From positions 124,001 through 188,000 of the forward strand of contig NZ_JAENXS010000001.1 in the NCBI RefSeq assembly GCF_016612535.1: DNA of 64,000 nt, given 5' to 3'. Under the pieces are notes generated by a model. It was not told the origin of the DNA. It did no database searches and saw only the letters and a program-made list of their open reading frames with translations. Below, one piece after another: positions 46,740 to 55,333 of the stretch. Positions within the stretch are counted from its first letter, which is position 1, and the number at the start of each line of letters is the position of its first letter. The stretch is from Bradyrhizobium diazoefficiens. GTDB taxonomy: Bacteria > Pseudomonadota > Alphaproteobacteria > Rhizobiales > Xanthobacteraceae. The translations under genes were made by a program, and so were the position numbers.

Positions 46740-47270
46740 CTACACAATGCCAGCAAAACCCAACAGGCCCCCGGCGAGCAGCAGCCACAGCGGATTGATG
46801 CGCGAGACGGATGCGATCACCGCGACCGTCGCGGTCAGGAGCAGCGCAGCAATGGTGCGATCGGTCGACTGGGCCAGGATCAGGGCGCTGGCTGCCATCA
46901 ATCCGATCGAGAGCGGAACCAATGCAGCCTGAATCAGGGCGGGCCAGCGCGATTGGCTCGGCCGGTTGAGGAGCCGGCTGACATAATAGGCAAGCAGTGC
47001 CGTCGGCAGGCACATCGCCAGCGTCGCGGCCAGCGCGCCGGGGATGCCGGCGACGGCATAGCCGATCAACGTGACGATAAGCACGTTCGGGCCTGGCGAG
47101 AGCTGTGCGATCGCATAGGCGTCGGCGAACTGCTTGTCGGTCATCCAGTGATGCACGTCGACCGCGATGCGGTGCATCTCGGGCACAGCGGCCGCCGCGC
47201 CGCCGACCGCGAACAGCGACATCAGACCAAAGGTGGAGATCAGCGCCCAGACCGGGTTCTCGCTGCTCAT
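46740..47270 (-). CDS. chromate transporter subunit (short ChrA, second gene)
   Basis: 176 aa with five membrane segments. The FGLMSLFAVGGAAAAVPEMHRIAVDVHHWMT and AIAQLSPGPNVLIVTLIGY stretches are the conserved ChrA half-domain. ChrA proteins export chromate, or in this short-chain form need two different halves. The start overlaps the stop of the other half gene by 4 nt. Real substrate could be sulfate or another oxyanion. Confidence 0.85.
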   Translation of the reverse strand: MSSENPVWALISTFGLMSLFAVGGAAAAVPEMHRIAVDVHHWMTDKQFADAYAIAQLSPGPNVLIVTLIGYAVAGIPGALAATLAMCLPTALLAYYVSRLLNRPSQSRWPALIQAALVPLSIGLMAASALILAQSTDRTIAALLLTATVAVIASVSRINPLWLLLAGGLLGFAGIV

Positions 47271-47872
47271 GCTGCTACCTTCCGCTGCATCAGGTATGTG
47301 ACGCCGATGCTGACCGGGATTGCGACCAGCAGCACCGCCTGGAGCGGCAGGCGAAGCACGCCGATGGCAACGAACACGCCGAGCATCATGGTGAGCGCGA
47401 CGACGTTTATCCGCCTGACCAGCGGCGTCATCATGCGGAAGACCACCGCGATCAGCAGGCCGACCGCCGCGCAGGAGATGCCTGCGAGAATACGACGCAG
47501 TACCTCCACGTCCCCAAACCGCGCGTAGATGATCGCGAGCACGGTCATGATCAGCGTCGGCGGCAGCAGCAGCCCCGTGAAAGCGGCAACGCCGCCCGCC
47601 ATCCCGCGCAGCCGCGACCCGAACACCATCGACAGATTGACGATGTTGGGCCCGGGGAGGAAATGGCAGAGCGCAAAAGTCTCGTTGAACTCGTCCGCCG
47701 TCATCCAGCGGTGCTGATCGACGATGGCGTGCCGCGCAAACACCAGAACCCCGCCGAAACCGGCCAGCGACATCCTGGCGAAGGCCAGGAACAGCGCGGC
47801 GAGGCCGGGTGGAGGGGCGTGGGTGGCGAGGATATCCGGCTCTTGGGCGGCCGGTGCTGAATCCGAGGACAT
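47267..47872 (-). CDS. chromate transporter subunit (short ChrA, first gene)
   Basis: 201 aa with five membrane segments; FARMSLAGFGGVLVFARHAIVDQHRWMT and FALCHFLPGPNIVNLSMVFG match the other ChrA half-domain. It works as a heterodimer with the downstream gene. It is divergent from ssrA, with the promoter region of both at 47873-47994. Confidence 0.85.
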   Translation of the reverse strand: MSSDSAPAAQEPDILATHAPPPGLAALFLAFARMSLAGFGGVLVFARHAIVDQHRWMTADEFNETFALCHFLPGPNIVNLSMVFGSRLRGMAGGVAAFTGLLLPPTLIMTVLAIIYARFGDVEVLRRILAGISCAAVGLLIAVVFRMMTPLVRRINVVALTMMLGVFVAIGVLRLPLQAVLLVAIPVSIGVTYLMQRKVAA

Positions 47873-47994
47873 GTCAGGAGCTTAGAACGTGGGCCACGGT
47901 GCAGCCAAGAGCCTCCGGAACCTATCCAAAGGGAACCTCGCCAAGCCCGCTCGAAACACCTGTCATTTGAAACCTTTGCCCCCTATATTGGGGG

Positions 47995-48330
47995 TGCCGG
48001 TTCGCCGGCTATGGAAATAAACGGTCGTCGCAATAAACCATTCGGACCCGGGGGCGGTACCCGGCGCCTCCACCAAAGCTCATCGTTCGGCGAGCTTGGC
48101 CCACGGACAAGTGAGCTTCGGCGGGGGCGAAATAGGATCGACGAGGGCGTAAAGGGCGAACTTTTTCCCGGTATTGTTCCGCCGTTATCGGGCTATGCAA
48201 TAGTTGCCAACGACAACTTTGCTCCGGTTGCTCAGGCTGCGTAACGCAGTTTGAAAGACCATTCTGAAGTCCTAACGGGTTAAGCTCCGTTAGGCGGGGT
48301 TCGGAGGCACCTGGCAACAGAAGCCTCCAC
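47995..48330 (+). ncRNA. ssrA: transfer-messenger RNA, two-piece (permuted) form
   Basis: The 3' acceptor piece comes first and ends CCTCCACCA at 48075. A ~47-nt intervening sequence follows, then the coding piece starts GGGGGCGAAATAGGATCGACG at 48123. The 7-nt starts of the coding piece (GGGGGCG) pair with CGCCTCC before the CCA, giving the alanine-tRNA-like acceptor stem (one G-U pair). The tag frame (48206-48244) encodes ANDNFAPVAQAA. Downstream stems (for example 48303-48328, GGAGGC/GCCTCC) end the coding piece. The 5' boundary is approximate. It rescues stalled ribosomes. A 77-codon frame here is an artefact of the tag. Confidence 0.93.
48206..48244 (+). other. tmRNA proteolysis-tag reading frame
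   Basis: Resume codon GCC at 48206, twelve sense codons giving ANDNFAPVAQAA, then TAA. With the alanine carried by tmRNA itself the added tag is AANDNFAPVAQAA. The AA end is recognised by ClpX and the AAND part by SspB. Confidence 0.9.
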
Positions 48331-48445
48331 TTACCTCTGATTTCCTTCCCGGCGGGGACTCCTGCTGACCCGTCAGGCGCGGTACTATTGCGGCTTGGCG
48401 AGTCGGGCCGGCAGGGCCCGTCTCCTGGAATGCAACAGGACCACC

Positions 48446-48964
48446 ATGGCGACCGATCATATCCGATACGATGTGCTGGCCCGCGACGCGCTGCGCGGCG
48501 TGCTGCGCAAGGTGCTGACCGATGCCGCGTCCCATGGACTGCCGGGCGAGCACCATTTCTTCATCACCTTCGTCTCGAAGGCCGAGGGCGTGAAGATCTC
48601 GCCGCGACTGCTGGCGCAATATCCGGAAGAGATGACGATCATCCTCCAGCACCAGTTCTGGGATCTGACCGTGCTCGAGGACCGTTTCGAGGTCGGCCTG
48701 TCTTTTGGCGGGATTCCGGAGCGGCTGATCGTGCCGTTCAGCGCCATCAAGAGCTTCCTCGACCCGTCCGTGAAGTTTGGACTCCAGTTCGATACCTCCG
48801 ACGTCGCCGAGGACGCGCCCGAGACATTGCCGGCCGCCCCTGCCCCGTCAGCCATAGCTGTGCCCGCGCCGGCCAGCGAAACGGCGGAGACCGCGGAAGA
48901 ACCGACCCCGCCGAACCAGGGCGGCGCCGAAGTCGTGCGGCTCGATCGTTTCCGCAAGAAATGA
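48446..48964 (+). CDS. sspB: SspB, adaptor delivering SsrA-tagged proteins to ClpXP
   Basis: 172 aa from the ATG at 48446 (AGGACC upstream). The alpha-proteobacterial SspB fold occupies residues ~5-125: [34 protein letters not shown] and [17 protein letters not shown] flexible Ala/Pro/Glu-rich linker follows, and the last ten residues ([10 protein letters not shown]) are the ClpX-docking tail. It lies 115 nt downstream of ssrA on the same strand, so tag and adaptor are encoded side by side. Confidence 0.93.
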   Translation: MATDHIRYDVLARDALRGVLRKVLTDAASHGLPGEHHFFITFVSKAEGVKISPRLLAQYPEEMTIILQHQFWDLTVLEDRFEVGLSFGGIPERLIVPFSAIKSFLDPSVKFGLQFDTSDVAEDAPETLPAAPAPSAIAVPAPASETAETAEEPTPPNQGGAEVVRLDRFRKK

Positions 48965-49028
48965 TCCAGGTTGGCCGCGAGGCCGTCGCGCGCGGCTAAA
49001 CTGCCTGTATAAAAGTGCACATGAGAAA

Positions 49029-49050
49029 GCCGCACGGCGTTTCGTGCGGC
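49029..49050. terminator. hairpin between sspB and fumC
   Basis: GCCGCACG and CGTGCGGC form a perfect 8-bp stem with a 6-nt loop, 65 nt after sspB and 15 nt before the fumC start. It has no T-run on the plus strand; it could limit read-through from sspB or structure the fumC leader. Confidence 0.45.
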
Positions 49051-49064
49051 AGAATGGATGTGCT

Positions 49065-50486
49065 ATGGCAAAGACTGCTCGCTCGAACACCGTCCGCCCC
49101 GCGACCCGCATCGAGACCGACAGTTTTGGTCCCATCGAGGTCCCCGCCGACCGCTATTGGGGGGCGCAGACCGAACGCTCGCGCCAGAATTTCCGCATCG
49201 GCATCGACCGGATGCCGATCTCGCTCGTGCATGCGCTCGGCATCGTCAAGCTTGCGGCCGCACAGTCCAACCTCGAGCTCGGCCTGCTGGACCAGCGCCG
49301 GGCCAACGCCATCATCCGTGCCGCGCGCGAGGTGATCGAAGGCAAGCTGGACGACCATTTCCCGCTGGTGGTGTGGCAGACCGGCTCGGGCACCCAGAGC
49401 AACATGAACCTCAACGAGGTGATCGCCAACCGCGCCAACGAGATGCTCGGCGGCGAGCTCGGCGCCAAGAAGCCGGTGCACCCCAACGATCATGTCAACA
49501 TGAGCCAGTCGTCGAACGACTCGTTTCCCACCGCGATGCATATTGCGGCGGCAAGCCGCGTCAATGCCGATTTGGTCCCGGCCCTCGGCGAGCTGCACCG
49601 CGCACTCCGCAAGAAAGAGAAGGAGTTTGCCAGGATCGTGAAGATCGGCCGCACCCACACCCAGGATGCGACGCCGCTGACGCTCGGCCAGGAATTTTCA
49701 GGCTATGCCGCGCAGGTCGAAAGCGGCATCGCGCGGCTCAAGGTCGCGGTGAAGGACCTCTATCCGTTGGCGCAGGGCGGCACAGCCGTCGGCACCGGCC
49801 TCAATTCCAAGCCGCGCTTTGCAAAATTGTTCGCAAAGCACGTGGCCTCGATCACGAAACTCCCCTTCATCAGCGCCGCCAACAAATTCGAGGCCCTGGC
49901 CTCCAACGATGCCTATGTGCTGGCCCACGGCGCCATCAATTCCGTCGCGACAGGCCTGTTCAAGATCGCCAACGACATCCGCCTGCTCGGCTCAGGCCCG
50001 CGTTCGGGCCTCGGCGAACTGATCCTGCCGGAGAACGAACCGGGCTCATCGATCATGCCGGGCAAGGTCAATCCGACGCAGTGCGAGGCGATGACCATGG
50101 TGTGCTGCCAGGTGTTCGGCAATCAGACGACAATAACGGTCGCCGGCAGCCAGGGCCATTTCGAGCTCAACGTCTACAAGCCCGTGCTGGCCTACAACAT
50201 GCTGCACTCGATCCGGCTGATGGCTGACGCCGCGCGGTCCTTCACCGAGCATTGCGTCAGCGGCATCCGCGCCGACGAAAAGCACATCAAGGAGCTGATG
50301 GAGCGTTCGCTGATGCTGGTGACCGCGCTCGCGCCGAAGATCGGCTACGACAACGCGGCCAAGGTGGCCAAGACCGCGCATGCCAACGGCACGACGCTGA
50401 AGGAGGAGGCGCTCCGGCTCGGCTTCGTCTCGGCCGACGAGTTCGACCGTCTGGTGCAGCCGGAAAAGATGACGAGGCCCGGATGA
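49065..50486 (+). CDS. fumC: class II fumarate hydratase
   Basis: 473 aa from the ATG at 49065. The superfamily signature [17 protein letters not shown] lies near residue 330, with [32 protein letters not shown] and [17 protein letters not shown] earlier; these form the active site of the homotetramer. It interconverts fumarate and malate in the TCA cycle without an iron-sulfur cluster. Followed by two small conserved genes (DUF4169 and ribbon-helix-helix), an order common in alphaproteobacteria. Confidence 0.96.
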   Translation: MAKTARSNTVRPATRIETDSFGPIEVPADRYWGAQTERSRQNFRIGIDRMPISLVHALGIVKLAAAQSNLELGLLDQRRANAIIRAAREVIEGKLDDHFPLVVWQTGSGTQSNMNLNEVIANRANEMLGGELGAKKPVHPNDHVNMSQSSNDSFPTAMHIAAASRVNADLVPALGELHRALRKKEKEFARIVKIGRTHTQDATPLTLGQEFSGYAAQVESGIARLKVAVKDLYPLAQGGTAVGTGLNSKPRFAKLFAKHVASITKLPFISAANKFEALASNDAYVLAHGAINSVATGLFKIANDIRLLGSGPRSGLGELILPENEPGSSIMPGKVNPTQCEAMTMVCCQVFGNQTTITVAGSQGHFELNVYKPVLAYNMLHSIRLMADAARSFTEHCVSGIRADEKHIKELMERSLMLVTALAPKIGYDNAAKVAKTAHANGTTLKEEALRLGFVSADEFDRLVQPEKMTRPG

Positions 50487-50763
50487 ATTCCGAATTCCGA
50501 TAGTCATCCGTAATGATACGGAGCCCCAAGGCTCATAAATTTAGGGCTTAAAGGGCAGGATTTGATTACCGTCAATGTCGCAGAGAGGATGCGTGCTACC
50601 CATTCTCTCTCCCCGAGTGCGGGGGCAAATTCATCGTTTGATGGCCGAGCGGCCGATTGACGAGGACAAGCGAATGGCGATCAAATCTCATGGGGCGCGA
50701 CGTGGCGCCTGGTTTCTGAATGTTTCATCTAGCCTGAAAAGGATCGGATGATGGAGACGCGGC

Positions 50764-50952
50764 ATGGGGAACGTCATCAACCTGAACCGCTTCCGGAAGC
50801 GCGCCGAGCGGGAAGCCTCGGCGAAGCAGGCGGACGCCAACCGGGCGAAGTTCGGCCGCACGAAGGCCGAGCGATCGGTGGAGGAGACGCAGGCGGACCA
50901 GGCGAAGGCGCATCTGGACCAGCACCGGATCGATCGCGAGGAGCAGCCATGA
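50764..50952 (+). CDS. DUF4169-family small protein
   Basis: 62 aa, highly charged and helical. It begins MGNVINLNRFRKRAEREASA and continues with the NRAKFGRTKAER segment typical of DUF4169. Preceded by GGAG. Its stop overlaps the next gene start by ATGA. Function unknown; the opening VINLNRFRK resembles the ClpX-docking tail of the nearby SspB (VVRLDRFRK), which may be coincidence. The 50487-50763 gap before it holds a hairpin at 50507-50522 and a fragment of a CTCTCCCC-type repeat. Confidence 0.75.
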   Translation: MGNVINLNRFRKRAEREASAKQADANRAKFGRTKAERSVEETQADQAKAHLDQHRIDREEQP

Positions 50953-51203
50953 AGTCGCCCGTCGTGAAGCGTTCGATCGTAGTCGCCGGCCACAAGACCA
51001 GCGTCAGCCTGGAAGAGGCGTTCTGGAATGGCATGAAGGAGATCTCGGGCCTGCGCAACATGACGCTGTCCGAGCTCGTGGGTGAAATCGACTGCGGCCG
51101 CCAGCAGGGCAATCTGTCCTCGGCGATCCGCTTGTTCGTGCTCGACTACTTCAAGAGCCGCGCCATGGCCGCCATCCAGCCCGAAAAGGTCCCGGCCCAG
51201 TAG
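50949..51203 (+). CDS. ribbon-helix-helix domain protein
   Basis: 84 aa. The pattern VVKRSIVVAGHKTSVSLEEAFWNGMKEIS followed by MTLSELVGEID and LSSAIRLFVLDYFK matches the long ribbon-helix-helix family (RHH_4) found downstream of fumC and DUF4169 in many alphaproteobacteria. Ribbon-helix-helix proteins are usually DNA-binding; target unknown. Start ATG 50949, coupled to the previous gene. A longer frame in the same register (from 50748) is a shadow of DUF4169. Confidence 0.8.
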   Translation: MKSPVVKRSIVVAGHKTSVSLEEAFWNGMKEISGLRNMTLSELVGEIDCGRQQGNLSSAIRLFVLDYFKSRAMAAIQPEKVPAQ

Positions 51204-51234
51204 TGCCGAGGCGCTCTGCCCACGCCTTCGTGAT

Positions 51235-51263
51235 CTGCACTTTAAAATCGCTCTAAGGTGCAG
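51235..51263 (+). promoter_or_regulatory. palindrome upstream of feoA, candidate iron-responsive operator
   Basis: CTGCACTTTA (51235-51244), nine bases, TAAGGTGCAG (51254-51263): arms match at 9 of 10 positions. The inner part TTTAAAA-TCGC-TCTAAG resembles the iron-control element bound by Irr in Bradyrhizobium and relatives. It is 53 nt upstream of the feoA start codon. Confidence 0.45.
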
Positions 51264-51316
51264 TTTCGGAGCGCGTGCGCGCTTGACCTGCATGCCCTGC
51301 GTTGAAAATACAGGGC

Positions 51317-51592
51317 ATGACCGACACCCATGATACGCGCCGCGAGATGCCGCTGGGCCTGGCCCAGCGCGGCTACACCGGCGTCATTCAGCACCTCTCC
51401 GCCAAGGACGCGGGCTCGGCACTCTCGGACATCGAGCTCGAGAGCCGGCTGATCGAGCTCGGCTTCGTCGAGGGCGCCCGGGTCGAGATCCTGCACGAGG
51501 GGCTGGTCGGGCGCGACCCGATCGCCGTGCGTGTCGACAACATCACCATCGCGGTGCGTCGCCGCGAGGCCATGGCCATCATCGTCGCCTGA
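51317..51592 (+). CDS. feoA: FeoA ferrous-iron transport protein A
   Basis: 91 aa from the ATG at 51317; an in-frame TTG at 51302 is an alternative. An SH3-like fold is indicated by LIELGFVEGARVEILHEGLVGRDPIAVRVDN and the closing IAVRRREAMAIIV. FeoA is a small cytoplasmic partner of the FeoB GTPase. It is 25 nt upstream of feoB and shares its probable iron-responsive promoter. Confidence 0.9.
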   Translation: MTDTHDTRREMPLGLAQRGYTGVIQHLSAKDAGSALSDIELESRLIELGFVEGARVEILHEGLVGRDPIAVRVDNITIAVRRREAMAIIVA

Positions 51593-51617
51593 GAATCGCG
51601 ACCGGAAATTCGAGTCC

Positions 51618-53489
51618 ATGGAATTACCCCTGCTGCATCTCGCCCTGGTGGGCACGCCAAACAGCGGCAAGACCTCGCTGTTCAATGCGCTGACCGGCAG
51701 CCGGCAGAAGGTCGCGAACTATCCGGGCGTCACCGTCGAGCGCAAGGAAGGCTTCTTCGTCACCCCGCTCGGCCGCCAGGTCTCCGTCGTCGACCTCCCC
51801 GGCACCTATTCGCTGCGCGGCCGCAGCCCGGACGAGGAGATCACTCGCGACTTCGTGCTCGGCAAGGCCACCGGCGAGACCGTGCCCGACCTCGTGCTGT
51901 GCGTGGCCGACTCGACCAATCTGCGCCTGACCATCCGCCTGCTGCTGGAGCTGAAGCGCACCGGACGGCCGATGATCCTCGTGCTCAACATGTTCGACAT
52001 CGCGAGCCGCCGCGGCATCTCGGTCGACGTCGAACGGCTCGCCAAGGAGCTCGGCGTGCCCGTGGTCACCTCGATCGCGGTGCGCAAGGGCGGCACGGCC
52101 GATCTGTTGAACCTGACCGACGAGATCTCGGCGAAGCTCGCCGCCGAGCCTGCGGAGAACAACTGGCGCGCGCTCAGCGTTGCCGAGCTGCGCGCCACCC
52201 AGCGCGAGGCCGATCGCATCATCTCCGACTGCGTCAGCCTGCCGGCTAGGCCCGACACCTTGACCGCACGGATCGATGCCGTGGTGCTGCACCCCGTCGG
52301 CGGGCTCGTGGTGCTGGCGGCTATCCTGTTCGTGATGTTCCAGGCGGTGTTCGCGTGGGCACAGCCGCTGATGGAGCTGCTGCAATCCGGCTTCGATGCG
52401 CTCGGCGAGTTCGTGCACGCCACGCTACCCGCCGGCCTGTTGCAGAGCTTCCTCCAGAACGGCGTGATCTCGGGCGTCGGCAGCGTCATCGTGTTCCTGC
52501 CGCAGATCATCATCATCTTCCTGTTCATTCTGCTCTTGGAAGATTTCGGCTACATGGCGCGCGCCGCCTTCCTGATGGACCGCATCATGGGCGGTGCAGG
52601 GCTGCACGGCCGCGCCTTCATTCCGCTGCTGTCGAGCTTTGCCTGCGCCATTCCCGGCATCATGGCGACGCGCGTGATCGACAACAAGCGCGACCGGCTG
52701 ACCACGATGCTGATCGCGCCGCTGATGACCTGCTCGGCGCGCATACCGGTCTACACGCTGATCATCTCGGCCTTCATTCCGGCCAAGGACGTCTGGGGCT
52801 TCATCAACCTCCAGGGCCTCGTGATGTTCGGCCTCTACGCCACCGGCATCGTCAGCGCGCTCGCCGTCTCGTTCCTGATCAAGTTCTTCATGCTGCGCGA
52901 CTATGCGCCGGCGCCGTTCATGCTGGAGCTGCCGGATTACAAGGTGCCCCGCCTGAAATCGATCGCGATCGGTGTCACCACGCGGGCCAAGATGTTCCTC
53001 CACCGCGCCGGCACCACGATCTTCTCGATGATGGTGCTGATCTGGTTCCTCGCCTCGTTCCCGCAGCCGCCGGCGGGCAGCACGGAGCCTGCCATCGACT
53101 TCAGCTTAGCTGCGATCATCGGCAAGGCGATCGAGCCGCTACTTAGCCCCGTCGGCTTCAACTGGCAGATCGCGGTCGCGCTGATTCCCGGCATGGCGGC
53201 GCGCGAAGTCGCGGTCGCAGCGCTCGGCACCGTCTATGCGATCGAAGGCGGCAAGGAGGCGGCCGAGCAGATCGGCCAGGTGCTGGCGACGAAGTGGTCG
53301 CTTGCCACCGCGCTGTCGATGCTCGCCTGGTACATCTTCGCCCCGCAATGCGCCTCGACGCTCGCCGTGATCCGGCGCGAGACCGGGAGCTGGCGATGGA
53401 TGGCTGCAACCTTCGCCTACATGCTGGTGCTGGCCTATGCAGCAAGCCTCGTGACGTACAATGTCGCTGTGGCGTTAGGGGCCGGCTAG
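51618..53489 (+). CDS. feoB: FeoB ferrous-iron transporter
   Basis: 623 aa. The N-terminal G domain has GTPNSGKTSLFN (G1, ~11-22), a TYSLRGRS switch, DLPGTYSL (G3) and LNMFD (G4). The membrane domain has ~8 segments with the two Gate motifs visible: ARAAFLMDRIMGGAGLHGRAFIPLLSSFACAIPGI and AREVAVAALGTVYAI. It takes up Fe(II) across the inner membrane. Start ATG 51618; the in-frame upstream codons lie in feoA and have no binding site. Confidence 0.95.
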   Translation: MELPLLHLALVGTPNSGKTSLFNALTGSRQKVANYPGVTVERKEGFFVTPLGRQVSVVDLPGTYSLRGRSPDEEITRDFVLGKATGETVPDLVLCVADSTNLRLTIRLLLELKRTGRPMILVLNMFDIASRRGISVDVERLAKELGVPVVTSIAVRKGGTADLLNLTDEISAKLAAEPAENNWRALSVAELRATQREADRIISDCVSLPARPDTLTARIDAVVLHPVGGLVVLAAILFVMFQAVFAWAQPLMELLQSGFDALGEFVHATLPAGLLQSFLQNGVISGVGSVIVFLPQIIIIFLFILLLEDFGYMARAAFLMDRIMGGAGLHGRAFIPLLSSFACAIPGIMATRVIDNKRDRLTTMLIAPLMTCSARIPVYTLIISAFIPAKDVWGFINLQGLVMFGLYATGIVSALAVSFLIKFFMLRDYAPAPFMLELPDYKVPRLKSIAIGVTTRAKMFLHRAGTTIFSMMVLIWFLASFPQPPAGSTEPAIDFSLAAIIGKAIEPLLSPVGFNWQIAVALIPGMAAREVAVAALGTVYAIEGGKEAAEQIGQVLATKWSLATALSMLAWYIFAPQCASTLAVIRRETGSWRWMAATFAYMLVLAYAASLVTYNVAVALGAG

Positions 53490-53510
53490 CCTCCCGCAAA
53501 ACCAAAACGC

Positions 53511-53605
53511 GAAAACAACCCCATGCACAGTAGACCGGGGCTGTCCGGGTGATGCCTGTCACGGCCGCGAAGCGCCACATACCGGTTGACCCGTCGGGCA
53601 AAACA
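53511..53605 (-). repeat. two-block dispersed repeat, copy 2
   Basis: On the minus strand, TTTTGCCCGACGGGTCAAC (within 53585-53605) and TACTGTGCATGGGGTTGTTT (53532 to 53511) repeat the two blocks of 11894-12004. It occupies the gap between feoB and kaiC (53490-53818); nothing else is recognisable there apart from the kaiC ribosome-binding site (AGGAAG, spaced seven nucleotides from the ATG). Confidence 0.65.
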
Positions 53606-53818
53606 CCGGCACAATGGCATTATCGGAAATTCCGCAGCGACTCGTCCCTGCACCGGTTCCTCGGTGAGGCGCGTACTGCGCCAGCCTCGCGAGCCAGGCC
53701 GCCGCTTCTCCGCATGGAACCCGGCGCCTTCCTTCGAGTTCCTTATCGGCATCCTTTTTCGGCCGGAGCCTTTAACACCGATGGCGCCCTTTTCGGGGTG
53801 AAAGCGTCAGGAAGTTCG

Positions 53819-55333
53819 ATGATCAATAAACCCAGCGCCGATCAAGACGGTGAGCCCAAGGATTTGCCGCGAATTTCGACAGGCAGCGCTGGGCTCGATG
53901 ACATTCTCGGAGGGGGCTTCGACGCCAACCGGATGTACCTGTACGAGGGCAGACCGGGCACCGGCAAGACCACCATGGCGCTCCAGTTCCTGCTGCGCGG
54001 GGTCCACAGTGGCGAACGCGTGCTCTACATTTCCCTGTCCGAAACGAAGCGCGAGCTCGATCTCGTCGCGAAACGGCATGGCTGGTCGCTCGAAGGTGTC
54101 GACATCTTTGAACTGGTGCCACCGGAGACGACGCTCGATCCGGACCGCGAACTCACGGTGTTCCATCCCGCCGAGATGGAATTGGGCGAAACGACGAACC
54201 TTGTTTTCAAGGAGGTCGAGCGCATCAATCCGACCCGCGTGGTGCTCGACAGCCTGTCCGAACTGCGGCTCCTTGCTCAGAACCCGCTTCGATACAGACG
54301 CCAGGTCCTGGCGCTGAAGCACTTCTTCACCAACCGCAATTGCACCGTCGTGCTTCTCGACGATCTCTCTTCGTCCCAGGACGACCTGCAACTGCATTCC
54401 ATTGCGCACGGCGTCGTGATGCTCGAACAGCTCGCCATCGATTACGGCGCGGAGCGGCGGCGGCTTCGCGTGATCAAAATGCGCGGCATCAAGTTTCGCG
54501 GCGGCTATCATGATTTCACGATCGAACAAGGCGGCCTGCATATCTTTCCCAGGCTGGTCGCCGCCGAGCATCACAAGCCTTTTCGCGGTGAGTACACTCC
54601 CAGCGGCAACGCCGAACTGGATCAGCTTTTGGGAGGTGGCCTCGAGCGCGGCACCAACGCGCTCCTCATAGGCGCCGCCGGCGTCGGCAAGTCATCCGTT
54701 GCATTGACCTATGCAATAGCGGCGGCCGAACGCGGCGAACACGCCGTCTTTTTCGCTTTCGATGAAGGCCGCGGCACGGTCGAAGCGCGGGCCAGGACGC
54801 TCGGTTTGCCTCTCGAAAAACACATCGAGTCCGGACTTGTCCGGTTTCAACAGATCGATCCGGCCGAACTGTCGCCGGGCGAGTTCGCCGCAAACGTGAG
54901 AAAAAGCGTTGAATGCGACAACGCGCGCATCGTCATCATCGACAGCTTGAATGGGTACCTCAATGCCATGCCGGACGAGCGCTTTCTCATCCTGCAGATG
55001 CACGAGCTCCTGAGCTATCTTGCGCAGCAAGGCGTGCTGACGATCCTGGTTCTCGCTCAGCATGGGCTGGTCGGCCCGATGGATACGCCACTCGACATCA
55101 GCTATTTGAGCGACGCTGTGATCATGCTGCGATATTTCGAGGTGGGCGGCACGGTGCGGCGCGCCTTGTCGGTCGTCAAGAAGCGCAGCGGTCATCACGA
55201 GCACACGATCCGCGAGTTTCGCCTCAGCAGCGCCGGCATCAAGCTGGGTCCGCCGCTCAAGGAATTCAGCGGCATCTTTTCGGGCAATCCGCGTTATACT
55301 GGTACCGCAATGCCTGAAGGACCGGCTGAATGA
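53819..55333 (+). CDS. kaiC: KaiC-like double-domain ATPase
   Basis: 504 aa from the ATG at 53819. Two RecA-like domains: CI with Walker A GRPGTGKT (~44-51) and CII with GAAGVGKS (~285-292); Walker-B/Asp motifs VVLDSLSEL (~141) and IVIIDSLNGY (~371). In cyanobacterial KaiC, CII autophosphorylates Ser431 and Thr432; the aligned segment here is DISYLSD (426-432), so the Ser is kept but the Thr is Tyr. Catalytic acids are altered in CI (SET for EE) and CII (DEG). No kaiB or kaiA is next to it. The stop overlaps the kinase start (ATGA). Confidence 0.88.
   Translation: MINKPSADQDGEPKDLPRISTGSAGLDDILGGGFDANRMYLYEGRPGTGKTTMALQFLLRGVHSGERVLYISLSETKRELDLVAKRHGWSLEGVDIFELVPPETTLDPDRELTVFHPAEMELGETTNLVFKEVERINPTRVVLDSLSELRLLAQNPLRYRRQVLALKHFFTNRNCTVVLLDDLSSSQDDLQLHSIAHGVVMLEQLAIDYGAERRRLRVIKMRGIKFRGGYHDFTIEQGGLHIFPRLVAAEHHKPFRGEYTPSGNAELDQLLGGGLERGTNALLIGAAGVGKSSVALTYAIAAAERGEHAVFFAFDEGRGTVEARARTLGLPLEKHIESGLVRFQQIDPAELSPGEFAANVRKSVECDNARIVIIDSLNGYLNAMPDERFLILQMHELLSYLAQQGVLTILVLAQHGLVGPMDTPLDISYLSDAVIMLRYFEVGGTVRRALSVVKKRSGHHEHTIREFRLSSAGIKLGPPLKEFSGIFSGNPRYTGTAMPEGPAE

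Noticed and set aside
48011..48244. 77-codon ORF ending in VANDNFAPVAQAA
   Set aside because: It overlaps the permuted tmRNA; its C-terminal residues are the proteolysis tag, and the rest translates the structured acceptor and coding pieces.
53486..53752. 88-codon minus-strand ORF containing a CFARRVN peptide
   Set aside because: It is a translation of the dispersed two-block repeat, as is a similar peptide near 11884.
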